Positions 1 to 6,448 of a DNA stretch of 64,000 bases are shown in pieces (position 1 is the first letter of the stretch; every line of letters begins with the position of its first letter). The position numbers and the translations under genes are program-made. The notes below the pieces were generated by a model that saw only the letters and a list, made by a program, of their open reading frames with translations, was not told the DNA's origin and did not search any database. This stretch comes from an uncultured Collinsella sp. GTDB lineage: Bacteria; Actinomycetota; Coriobacteriia; Coriobacteriales; Coriobacteriaceae. The stretch is from positions 22,431-86,430 of the forward strand of contig CAJLPX010000005.1 in assembly GCA_905208635.1 (NCBI GenBank), in the 5' to 3' direction.

Positions 1-123
1 GCCGCCGCCAAGCCCAAACTCACCATCACGGCCGAGTCGCCCCTGCGTGCCGACAGCGCGGACGGGTCGACGGGCAGCCTGGAGGCGTCGCTCATCAACA
101 CGCCCACCGGCACACCCCCCTAG
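1..123 (+). CDS. C-terminal fragment of an unidentified, probably surface, protein
   Basis: The window opens inside an open frame that ends at TAG 121-123 with the residues NTPTGTPP. The 40 visible residues are Thr/Ser/Ala/Pro-rich, as in stalks of Gram-positive surface proteins, but no domain is recognisable. Just 19 bases downstream and in another frame lies a sequence that looks like the cell-wall sorting signal this protein lacks. Pilin and sortase genes follow, so a surface or pilus role is inferred only from context. The start lies outside the window. Confidence 0.5.
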   Translation, partial: AAAKPKLTITAESPLRADSADGSTGSLEASLINTPTGTPP

Positions 124-142
124 CATTACCACCGGAGGCTTT

Positions 143-259
143 ATGCCCTCGACTGGCGATATGGCAATGTACGCCGCGGCCGCCGCAGCGGTCGCCGGAG
201 CCGCGCTCATCGTGGTCGCGCTCCTGGTCAAGCGGGGAGGTGGCAGCCATAAAGAGTAG
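143..259 (+). CDS. Detached sorting-signal-like small protein (38 aa)
   Basis: The product begins MPSTGD, continues with about 22 hydrophobic residues rich in Ala/Val/Leu, and ends in a basic tail (KRGGGSHK). That is the order of a sortase sorting signal: LPxTG-like motif, membrane segment, positive tail. A GGAGG sits at 134-138, four bases before the ATG, so translation as a separate peptide is possible. Alternatively it is the C-terminus of the upstream protein, separated by a frameshift, since that protein stops in frame 1 at 123 and this is frame 2. Sortase family knowledge predicts that a sorting signal without a passenger would anchor nothing. Confidence 0.5.
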   Translation: MPSTGDMAMYAAAAAAVAGAALIVVALLVKRGGGSHKE

Positions 260-367
260 CTGGCAGCCCCACAGAGAGCGGGGCGAGACGTAGCGAAGTA
301 GATGCTAAGACACAGACAGATGATGACCGATCGAATGAGAATCAAACGGAAAACGGAGGAAAAGAAG

Positions 368-2140
368 ATGAGCATGAGCAAGAACATCGCACGCCTGGCA
401 GTAACCGCCGGCCTCACCGCAGCGCTGAGCTTCGGCGGCGTCATGGCCCCGGTGACCATGGCGTTTGCTGAGGGTGTGCCAACGGTGGCTACGGAGAAGG
501 GCAAGGTGTTTATCACTGACCCTGACACTGAATATACCGACACATCTTTCAAGGGCATCCAGATTTTCAAAGCGACGGTCACACAGAATAAGGATGGAAA
601 TACCTGGTCAGGTGATAAGACGCTTTCCGATATCGATTGGGCATCGCCTAAAGTTCAAGAAGTTGTGATCGGTGCATTTACTCGCGCCGATGGAACTCGC
701 GTCGATGGAGCTCCTCGTACGGATACAAGCGCTCAGGCTTGGGCCAAGTACAATAATGATCATGCCGGTGATAAAGTTGGTCAGACTGCCAAGGTTGACG
801 CTGACTCCACGTTGGATAAGATTGCTGCCGCACTTGAGGACTCGAAGGACTCGAATCTAACCTGGACAAAACCGAGCGATTCCAGCAAGGGTAACTTTGA
901 GAGTCTGGACCAAGGCTACTGGCTTTTCGTGACCGATGTGCCCAGTAAGACCGGCAATACTGACGCGTACACTTCGCCGATTTTCACCATTGTCGGTGGC
1001 TCTGACGTTAATGTAGCCCCCAAGAAGAGCGTCCCCAACGTGACCAAGGCCGTCAAGGACGACAATAATGGCAGCTTTGTGACTGATAAGAGTAAAAATG
1101 TCTTTACGGCGCCCAATAGAGTTGCGGACTCTGCATCCGACCAGCCGATTGAGTACCAGCTTGCAGGTACCGTGGCCAGCAACATCAATACTTATAATGA
1201 GTACAGCTATACCTTTACAGATGTGCTGCCTTCTACGATGGTGCCCGAACTTGACGACAATGATCCCGTTGTCGAGGTCAAGATTGGCAATCAGGTTGTT
1301 CATCCTGATAGCTACAGCAAAGAGTATGCAGATGGCAAGCTTGTGGTTTCGTTCTCAAATCTAAAAAACGCCCATGCGAAAAACGAAGATGACACCGAGG
1401 GCGCAATCATTAACGTTGACGGCAAATCAAAGGTCTATGTGAACTATAAGGCAAAGCTTGACCCCACGAAGGTTAGCGCCGACATGCTCGGCAAAGGTCA
1501 AAAGAACACCGTCACTCTGACCTACTCTAACAACCCGCACGACGACAACGGCACTGGCACTACGGTTGACCACCCGGCCTACGACTACACCTACGGTATC
1601 GATGTCAAAAAGGTTGGCTCCGACGAGGCGAAACCGCCTCTCACAAACGTCGAATTTACTCTGCAAGAGGTCGGTACTGGAAAGTTCATCAAGAAGGACG
1701 GCACAACTGCGAGCAACGAAACTGAGGACGGTGCAATTCTCAAGACGAATTCGACCGGAATGATAGAGGTCTTTGGCCTTGATGAAGGCACGTATATTCT
1801 GAAGGAGAAAACTCCTGCGCCCGGTTACGACAATTCTCACGGCAGCAAGGGCATTAAGTTTACCATTACGCGTGATGGTGAGCTTTCCGAGAGCGACAAC
1901 ACCGTGCACAACCCTAAGCTTACAGTGACTGACGCAGACGATCAAAATCTCGTTGCTGTTGCCGACGCCACTAACGGCGTGGTTCACCTCACCGTCACCG
2001 ATAAGAAGGGCTCCAGCCTCCCGCTGACCGGTCTCAACGGCGTGACCTTCACTTGGATCGCTGGTGGCGCGGTGCTGTGCATCGGCGTGGCGCACCTCAT
2101 CCGCAGCCGTAAGCAGGCTGAGGAGTCCGAGCAGGAGTAA
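368..2140 (+). CDS. LPxTG-anchored major pilin with D2-type and Cna-B domains
   Basis: A 590-residue secreted protein. Residues 1-36 form a signal peptide ending near AFAEG. A pilin-type motif with the lysines VAPKK lies at about 216-220, where sortase would join subunits. It is followed by a fimbrial isopeptide-forming D2-like domain and a Cna-B/SpaA-like domain (start near GIDVKKVG, E-box-like KEKTPAPGY). The C-terminus has LPLTG at 551-555, a hydrophobic stretch and a basic tail (RSRK). The start at 368 was preferred over an upstream in-frame ATG at 302 because GGAGGA lies 7 bases before it. The class C sortase at 3341 is the probable partner for polymerisation. Sortase-mediated assembly is inferred from family knowledge. 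Confidence 0.85.
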   Translation: MSMSKNIARLAVTAGLTAALSFGGVMAPVTMAFAEGVPTVATEKGKVFITDPDTEYTDTSFKGIQIFKATVTQNKDGNTWSGDKTLSDIDWASPKVQEVVIGAFTRADGTRVDGAPRTDTSAQAWAKYNNDHAGDKVGQTAKVDADSTLDKIAAALEDSKDSNLTWTKPSDSSKGNFESLDQGYWLFVTDVPSKTGNTDAYTSPIFTIVGGSDVNVAPKKSVPNVTKAVKDDNNGSFVTDKSKNVFTAPNRVADSASDQPIEYQLAGTVASNINTYNEYSYTFTDVLPSTMVPELDDNDPVVEVKIGNQVVHPDSYSKEYADGKLVVSFSNLKNAHAKNEDDTEGAIINVDGKSKVYVNYKAKLDPTKVSADMLGKGQKNTVTLTYSNNPHDDNGTGTTVDHPAYDYTYGIDVKKVGSDEAKPPLTNVEFTLQEVGTGKFIKKDGTTASNETEDGAILKTNSTGMIEVFGLDEGTYILKEKTPAPGYDNSHGSKGIKFTITRDGELSESDNTVHNPKLTVTDADDQNLVAVADATNGVVHLTVTDKKGSSLPLTGLNGVTFTWIAGGAVLCIGVAHLIRSRKQAEESEQE

Positions 2141-2240
2141 CGCTCGCTCACCCATCCCTTTGGCAGGTGGGATGTGATGGCCATGAGACTTGCGGACACT
2201 TTTCTCGTCCATCCACGTTCTTGCTTTGCCATTCTTTTTT

Positions 2241-2279
2241 CGGGGCAGACTCCGCAATGGAGTCTGCCCCGTTCTTTTT
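2241..2279 (+). terminator. Rho-independent terminator after the pilin gene
   Basis: A perfect 13-bp stem (CGGGGCAGACTCC at 2241-2253 with its complement at 2259-2271) with a 5-base loop is followed by TTCTTTTT. It separates pilin transcription from the duplicated small-gene units downstream. Confidence 0.9.
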
Positions 2280-2368
2280 GGACAACGCAGCCAGGATCCA
2301 TTGCCCGATGGATCAAGCGTATGAATATCGAACAGATGTTTGCAAATATTGCGTTTACCAGCTGTAAG

Positions 2369-2382
2369 TGCGAGTGCTCGCA
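2369..2382. promoter_or_regulatory. Palindrome upstream of small gene, copy 1
   Basis: TGCGAGTGCTCGCA is a 6-bp inverted repeat with a 2-base centre, followed at once by GTAAAAT. It is identical at 2852-2865 in the second unit. It could be an operator or an RNA hairpin in the leader. No good -35/-10 pair was found around it. Confidence 0.4.
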
Positions 2383-2445
2383 GTAAAATACCCTTGCGAC
2401 GCATCCCGTGCGCGGGCGGCCGACGACTCGATCGGAGGTCCCCAA

Positions 2446-2598
2446 ATGCTGAAATTCCTTAACGCGCTCGCCGCCCTCGCGGCGGTGGGCACGTTCGTCA
2501 TCGCGTTTCTTGACTCGTATGAGGTTCGGTTTAAGGTCCGTAGGCGCACGCGCGGTGCGGACGGTAGAAGGCATTTGCGCCGCAACAAGCGCAAATAA
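2446..2598 (+). CDS. Small hydrophobic/basic peptide, copy 1 (50 aa), type I toxin-like
   Basis: The start is supported by GGAGG at 2434-2438, seven bases before the ATG. Residues about 4-22 are hydrophobic (Leu/Ala/Val/Phe) and form one likely membrane helix. The C-terminal half is strongly basic (VRRRTRG, RRHLRRNKRK). The family is not recognised. Small size, one helix plus a charged tail, tandem duplication with leader and terminator, and high copy identity resemble type I toxin loci. A pilus accessory role is the alternative, given the flanking pilin and sortase genes. Function is inferred only. Confidence 0.6.
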   Translation: MLKFLNALAALAAVGTFVIAFLDSYEVRFKVRRRTRGADGRRHLRRNKRK

Positions 2599-2600
2599 GA

Positions 2601-2628
2601 ATGCCCGGGGGTCGGATCCCGGGCATTT
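2601..2628 (+). terminator. Hairpin after small gene, copy 1
   Basis: Nine-bp stem ATGCCCGGG (2601-2609) / CCCGGGCAT (2618-2626), three bases after the stop codon. The T-run is short, so termination may be weak. Confidence 0.6.
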
Positions 2629-2703
2629 AACAAAAGCTGAAAACTAGGCCGCCCGCGCTCCCAAACATTTACGCGGGGTGCGTCGTTTTCTATTGATATT
2701 GTA

Positions 2704-2729
2704 TCCCGAATCGCCCCGCCGATCCGGGA
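2704..2729. other. Second conserved hairpin of unit 1
   Basis: TCCCGAATCG (2704-2713) pairs with CGATCCGGGA (2720-2729) and is followed by CATTTT. The copy in unit 2 keeps the pairing and repairs the one weak pair. On the minus strand a TACAAT -10-like box adjoins it, so it could be part of an antisense RNA promoter region. Confidence 0.45.
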
Positions 2730-2851
2730 CATTTTGAAAACGCAAACACGTCGGGCAAACCCGGACAATGCGGCCAGGCTCCGCTGGATGATGAATAGTG
2801 TTTGTAACTATCGAACAAATGTTTGTCAAAATCGCGTTTACCAGCTGTAAG

Positions 2852-2865
2852 TGCGAGTGCTCGCA
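2852..2865. promoter_or_regulatory. Palindrome upstream of small gene, copy 2
   Basis: Same TGCGAGTGCTCGCA as at 2369-2382, in the same position relative to the ORF. Confidence 0.4.
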
Positions 2866-2928
2866 GTAAAATGGCTTTGCGACGCATTCCGTGCGCGGGC
2901 GGCCGACGACTCGATCGGAGGTCCCCAA

Positions 2929-3078
2929 ATGCTGAAATTCCTTAACGCGCTCGCCGCCCTCGCGGCGGTGGGCACGTTCGTCATCGCGTTTCTTGACTCG
3001 TATGAGGTTCGGTTTAAGGTCCGTAGGCGCACGCGCGGTGCGGACGGTGGACGGCATTTGCGCCGCAAGCGCAAATAA
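2929..3078 (+). CDS. Small hydrophobic/basic peptide, copy 2 (49 aa), type I toxin-like
   Basis: Nearly identical to the peptide at 2446: the first 40 residues match, then RR becomes GR and one Asn is lost near the C-terminus (LRRKRK). The same GGAGG with a 7-base spacer is present. One N-terminal membrane helix is followed by a basic tail. The extreme N-terminal conservation with changes only in the tail shows both copies have stayed open. Function is unknown; a type I toxin is an inference. Confidence 0.6.
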   Translation: MLKFLNALAALAAVGTFVIAFLDSYEVRFKVRRRTRGADGGRHLRRKRK

Positions 3079-3080
3079 GA

Positions 3081-3108
3081 ATGCCCGGGGTTAGAGGCCC
3101 GGGCATTT
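3081..3108 (+). terminator. Hairpin after small gene, copy 2
   Basis: Stem ATGCCCGGG (3081-3089) / CCCGGGCAT (3098-3106) with a different loop from copy 1, which indicates that the stem is the conserved part. Confidence 0.6.
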
Positions 3109-3183
3109 AACAAAACCAGAAAACTAGGCCGCCCGCGCTTTCGAACACTTACGCGGGATGCGTCGTTTCCTATTGACATTGTA

Positions 3184-3209
3184 TCCCGAATCGCCCAGCC
3201 GATTCGGGA
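3184..3209. other. Second conserved hairpin of unit 2
   Basis: TCCCGAATCG (3184-3193) and CGATTCGGGA (3200-3209) form a perfect 10-bp stem with a 6-base loop. This is the counterpart of 2704-2729. Confidence 0.45.
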
Positions 3210-3340
3210 CATTTTGAAAACTCAAATGCGGGCCCATGTTCGCGCCTCGCAATGCTGCTTAGCTGCGTTGTCCGGCGCGGAAGCTCGCTAATCAGCTATT
3301 ATTTGTTTAGACAACCTGAGCTGTAGAGGAGTGACCGGCG

Positions 3341-4276
3341 ATGGTGCAGGGCACCAAACATATGAAGAGCAATAACGCCGAGGCCAACGGCGGCTCAAGC
3401 CCTCAACCCAAACCTCAACCAAAGCCCAGACGCCGCAAGCGGCTGCCGCGCTGGGCCGACCGGCTCATCACCATCGTCATCATCCTTATTGGCGTGGGCC
3501 TTATGACCTGGCCGTGGATCTTGGACCGGCTCGAGGCCTCGGGCGTGTTCAACCAGATCAGCACCGTGTCCAGCACCGTGGACGCGCTGTCTGAAGAGGA
3601 GCGCGAACGCATTCTGCTTCAGGCGCGCTCCTATAACGAGCAACTTGCCGGCGAGGTCACCGAGCTTCCCGCCGACCAGATCGAGCCCTACGCTCAGCAA
3701 CTTATCTTTGACCGCGACCCCATGATGAGCTGGGTTGAGATTCCCTCCATCGACGTGAGCATGCCCATCTACCATGGCACGAGCGAAGAAGTCCTTATGG
3801 CGGGCGTCGGCCACCTGGAGGGCACGAGCCTGCCGGTGGGCGGCACCTCGACGCATTGCGTGCTCACCGCGCACTCGGGCATGCGCAACCTGAGCATGTT
3901 CGACGACATCCATTCGCTGGAGCCCGGCGACCTGGTGCTGCTGCACACCATGAACAAGACGCTCGCCTACAAGATGGTGGACTCCGAGGTCGTGCTGCCC
4001 GAGGAGATGGAGTCGCTGACCATCGAGCCCGGCGCCGACAAAGTGACGCTCGTCACCTGCACGCCCTACGGCGTGAATGACCATCGCCTGCTGGTGCATT
4101 GCGTGCGCACCAAGTACAACAAGAAGGACGTCGACAAGCAAAAGTCGCTGGCCGGCCGCCACTGGGGCAAGCGCGAGTTTGCCGTGCTCATCGTGGTCGT
4201 AGCCATTGTGCTGTTGCTGCTGGACATCGTGATCCACGCGGTCCGCAAGCGCCGTAAGGCCAAGGCCTCGGCATAA
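3341..4276 (+). CDS. Class C (pilus) sortase
   Basis: A 311-residue membrane transpeptidase. The N-terminus is Pro/Lys-rich and cytoplasmic, with a membrane segment at about 41-60. The sortase domain carries the catalytic triad His178 (LTAHSG), Cys240 (LVTCTPYG) and Arg249 (DHRLLVHC). A second C-terminal membrane segment lies at about 281-299, followed by a basic tail. Two membrane segments and the TPYG after Cys are typical of class C enzymes that polymerise pilins. The pilin at 368 with LPLTG is the likely substrate. GAGGAG lies 9 bases before the ATG; an internal Met at codon 8 has no better ribosome site. Confidence 0.9.
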   Translation: MVQGTKHMKSNNAEANGGSSPQPKPQPKPRRRKRLPRWADRLITIVIILIGVGLMTWPWILDRLEASGVFNQISTVSSTVDALSEEERERILLQARSYNEQLAGEVTELPADQIEPYAQQLIFDRDPMMSWVEIPSIDVSMPIYHGTSEEVLMAGVGHLEGTSLPVGGTSTHCVLTAHSGMRNLSMFDDIHSLEPGDLVLLHTMNKTLAYKMVDSEVVLPEEMESLTIEPGADKVTLVTCTPYGVNDHRLLVHCVRTKYNKKDVDKQKSLAGRHWGKREFAVLIVVVAIVLLLLDIVIHAVRKRRKAKASA

Positions 4277-4287
4277 GACATTCTCCA

Positions 4288-4325
4288 GAACCGCCACGGT
4301 GGGGACAGGCACCTTTGCGGTGGTC
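4288..4325 (+). repeat. GGGGACAGG-type hairpin repeat after the sortase gene
   Basis: The string GGGGACAGGCACCTTTG followed by GGTGGT also occurs, as a cleaner hairpin, at 33676-33712 on the other strand. Here the stem is imperfect (AACCGCCAC ... GGTGGTC). It lies just after the sortase stop and may act as its terminator. Confidence 0.5.
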
Positions 4326-4395
4326 GGGGGCTTCCAAACCATCACATCATTCGATGAAAATCGCGATTTTGGCGAAAAGCGTCGAATGTTGTGAT

Positions 4396-4489
4396 GGTCT
4401 TCGTTGTGGGCGCGACGGTCTTCGCTGTGGGCGAGATGGTTATCGTTGCGGGCGGGACGGTTTTCGCTTTGGACGGTGCGGTTTCGCTG
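4396..4489 (+). repeat. Degenerate 21-bp tandem repeat
   Basis: Four units of 21 bp starting GGTYWTCG at 4396, 4417, 4438 and 4459, plus a partial fifth at 4480. The period is a multiple of three, so two frames read as repeats, but no ORF here has a credible start. It lies in the 346-bp gap between the sortase and gatC. Confidence 0.7.
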
Positions 4490-4622
4490 CAGAACCGCCA
4501 GCCCGCAGCCTGCCAACCGCCGCCCTCGTTACGTTTTCGCTGCATTTGGGTAAAGCACCTGCTCCAAGTGGCGTTGCCTTGTATACTAGAGCGGTTTATC
4601 TGTTATGCGGAAGGGAGCGCCT

Positions 4623-4934
4623 ATGGCACTCAGCGAGAAAGACGTGCGCGGCATCGCCGAGTACGCAAAGATCGCACTGACCGATGACGAGCTCACCCAG
4701 ATGACGTCCTACCTGAACGATGCCGTCCAGATGCTCGAGCCCGTCTTGCAATATGACTTGCCCGACGTGGAGCCCACGTTCCATCCCATCGGAAGCCTGT
4801 CCAACGTGATGGGTGACGACCTGCGCGAGCCCGAGCGCGACCTGCCGCTCGACGTCGCGCTCGAAAACGCTGGCAGCGCGCGCGACCGCTACTTCCGCGT
4901 GCCGTCCATTTTGGGAGAGGGGGAGAGCGAGTAA
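4623..4934 (+). CDS. gatC: Asp-tRNA(Asn)/Glu-tRNA(Gln) amidotransferase subunit C
   Basis: A 103-residue GatC, the small clamp subunit that stabilises the GatA-GatB complex. The N-terminal helix (EKDVRGIAEYAKIALTDDEL) and the conserved DVEPTFHP segment are clear. The ATG at 4623 is preceded by AAGGGAG. Its TAA overlaps the gatA ATG by one base (TAATG), indicating translational coupling. A TATACT at 4582-4587 may be the -10 of the operon promoter, but no good -35 was found. Confidence 0.92.
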   Translation: MALSEKDVRGIAEYAKIALTDDELTQMTSYLNDAVQMLEPVLQYDLPDVEPTFHPIGSLSNVMGDDLREPERDLPLDVALENAGSARDRYFRVPSILGEGESE

Positions 4935-6448
4935 TGAAGCTCAATCTCGATCGATTCACGGCCGCGCAGCTGGCCGAGCACGTTGCCGCCGGCGATTTCT
5001 CTGCTGCCGAGGTCGCGCAGGCCTCGCTTGAGGCCATCGAGGCGCGCGAGGGCGGGGTCCAGGCATTCCTGCAGGTGGCGCCCGAGCTTGCGCTCGAGGC
5101 CGCTGCGCGCGTGGATGCCGACCGTGCCGCAGGCAAGCCGCTGCCCCCGCTTGCGGGCGTGCCGCTAGCCATCAAGGACAACATGAACCTCGTGGGCACG
5201 CGCACCACCTGCGCTTCCCGCATGCTTGGGGACTACCAGAGCGTCTACACCGCCACCTGTGTCCAGCGCATGCTCGACGCCGGCTGCCTGCCCATGGGCA
5301 AGGCCAACATGGATGAGTTTGCCTTTGGCAGCTCCACCGAGAGCTCGGCGTTCCACCGCACCAACAACCCCTGGGATACCGAGCGCGTGCCCGGCGGCTC
5401 CTCGGGCGGCTCCGCTGCCGCCGTTGCTGCGGGCGAGGTAGCGCTCTCGCTGGGCTCGGATACCGGCGGCTCCATTCGCCAGCCGGCGAGGCTGTGCGGC
5501 GTGGTGGGCTTTAAGCCCACGTATGGCGCCGTGAGCCGTTACGGCGTGGTTGCCTTTGGCTCGTCGCTCGACCAGGTGGGGCCCTTTGGCCGCACGGTCG
5601 AGGATGTCGCGCTGGCCATGAACGCGCTTACCGGCGCGGGCCACGATCCGTACGACTGCACGAGCCAGGATTGCGCCGTCGACTTTACCGAGCATCTCAA
5701 CGACAGCATCGAGGGCAAGCGCGTGGGCATCATCCCCGCGTTTATGGAGGCCGAGGGTCTGACGCCCGAGGTCAAGGCCGCTGTTCAGCGCGCCGCCCAG
5801 GAGCTGCAGAACCAGGGCGCCGAGCTGGTCGAGGTCGACCTGCCGCACCTGGATGCCGCCATCGCTGCCTACTACGTCATCGGTCCGGCCGAGGCGTTCT
5901 CCAACCTGGCTCGCTTTGACGGCATTCGCTACGGCTATCAGGAGGAGGGCTGCGCCAACCTGTCCGACCAGAGCTCGCTTTCGCGCGCCCACGGCTTTGG
6001 CGCCGAGGCCAAGCGCCGTCAGATGCTCGGCGCCTACCTGCTGAGCTCGGGCGTGTACGACAAGTACTACTACGCTGCGCAAAAGGCCCGCACGCTCATC
6101 ACGCGGGACTACGATGCCGCGTATGCCAAGGTGGACACCATCCTCATGCCCGCCTCGCCGCGCACGGCCTTTAAGTTTGGCGAGATCAGCGACCCCACGC
6201 AGATGTACCTCTCCGACCTGTACACCATTTCGCTCAACATTTGCGGCAACGGCGGTATCTCGGTGCCGCTGGGACTGGGCGAGGACACTCAGCTGCCCGT
6301 TTCTGCCCAGCTGGTGGGACCTGCCTTTAAGGACCGTCAGCTGCTCACGTTTGCCCGCGCCCTGGAGCGCGGCTTTGCCGATGCCGCCACGGGTGCGCCC
6401 GTGCTTTCCGTCGCGCCCGATTTTGCCGGGAAGGGAGGCGAGCTGTAA
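4934..6448 (+). CDS. gatA: Asp-tRNA(Asn)/Glu-tRNA(Gln) amidotransferase subunit A
   Basis: A 504-residue amidase-family subunit that releases ammonia from glutamine for transamidation of misacylated tRNAs. The amidase signature is intact: catalytic Lys in AIKDNMN, Ser/cis-Ser in the Gly-Ser-rich GGSSGGSAAAVAAG, and the SDTGGSIRQPA nucleophile segment. Length is normal for the family. It overlaps both neighbours by a single base, so gatC, gatA and gatB form one coupled operon. Confidence 0.95.
   Translation: MKLNLDRFTAAQLAEHVAAGDFSAAEVAQASLEAIEAREGGVQAFLQVAPELALEAAARVDADRAAGKPLPPLAGVPLAIKDNMNLVGTRTTCASRMLGDYQSVYTATCVQRMLDAGCLPMGKANMDEFAFGSSTESSAFHRTNNPWDTERVPGGSSGGSAAAVAAGEVALSLGSDTGGSIRQPARLCGVVGFKPTYGAVSRYGVVAFGSSLDQVGPFGRTVEDVALAMNALTGAGHDPYDCTSQDCAVDFTEHLNDSIEGKRVGIIPAFMEAEGLTPEVKAAVQRAAQELQNQGAELVEVDLPHLDAAIAAYYVIGPAEAFSNLARFDGIRYGYQEEGCANLSDQSSLSRAHGFGAEAKRRQMLGAYLLSSGVYDKYYYAAQKARTLITRDYDAAYAKVDTILMPASPRTAFKFGEISDPTQMYLSDLYTISLNICGNGGISVPLGLGEDTQLPVSAQLVGPAFKDRQLLTFARALERGFADAATGAPVLSVAPDFAGKGGEL

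Larger units (their letters stand above)
2280..2762 (+). repeat. Tandem duplication, unit 1 (about 483 bp)
   Basis: This unit is repeated immediately downstream at 2763-3229; the two ATGs are 483 bp apart. Similarity covers the upstream leader (GTTTACCAGCTGTAAGTGCG and following), the short ORF, and two downstream hairpins. Conservation outside the ORF suggests the leader and 3' structures matter, or that the duplication is recent. Boundaries are approximate because similarity fades at the outer edges. Confidence 0.85.
2763..3229 (+). repeat. Tandem duplication, unit 2
   Basis: Second copy of the unit at 2280-2762, with the leader, palindrome, small ORF and both hairpins in the same order. 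It differs mainly before position about 2810 and by one missing codon in the ORF. Confidence 0.85.

Noticed and set aside
1427..2404. Long minus-strand ORF inside the pilin gene
   Set aside because: Antisense shadow: it spans the terminator and part of the repeat unit and has no ribosome site.
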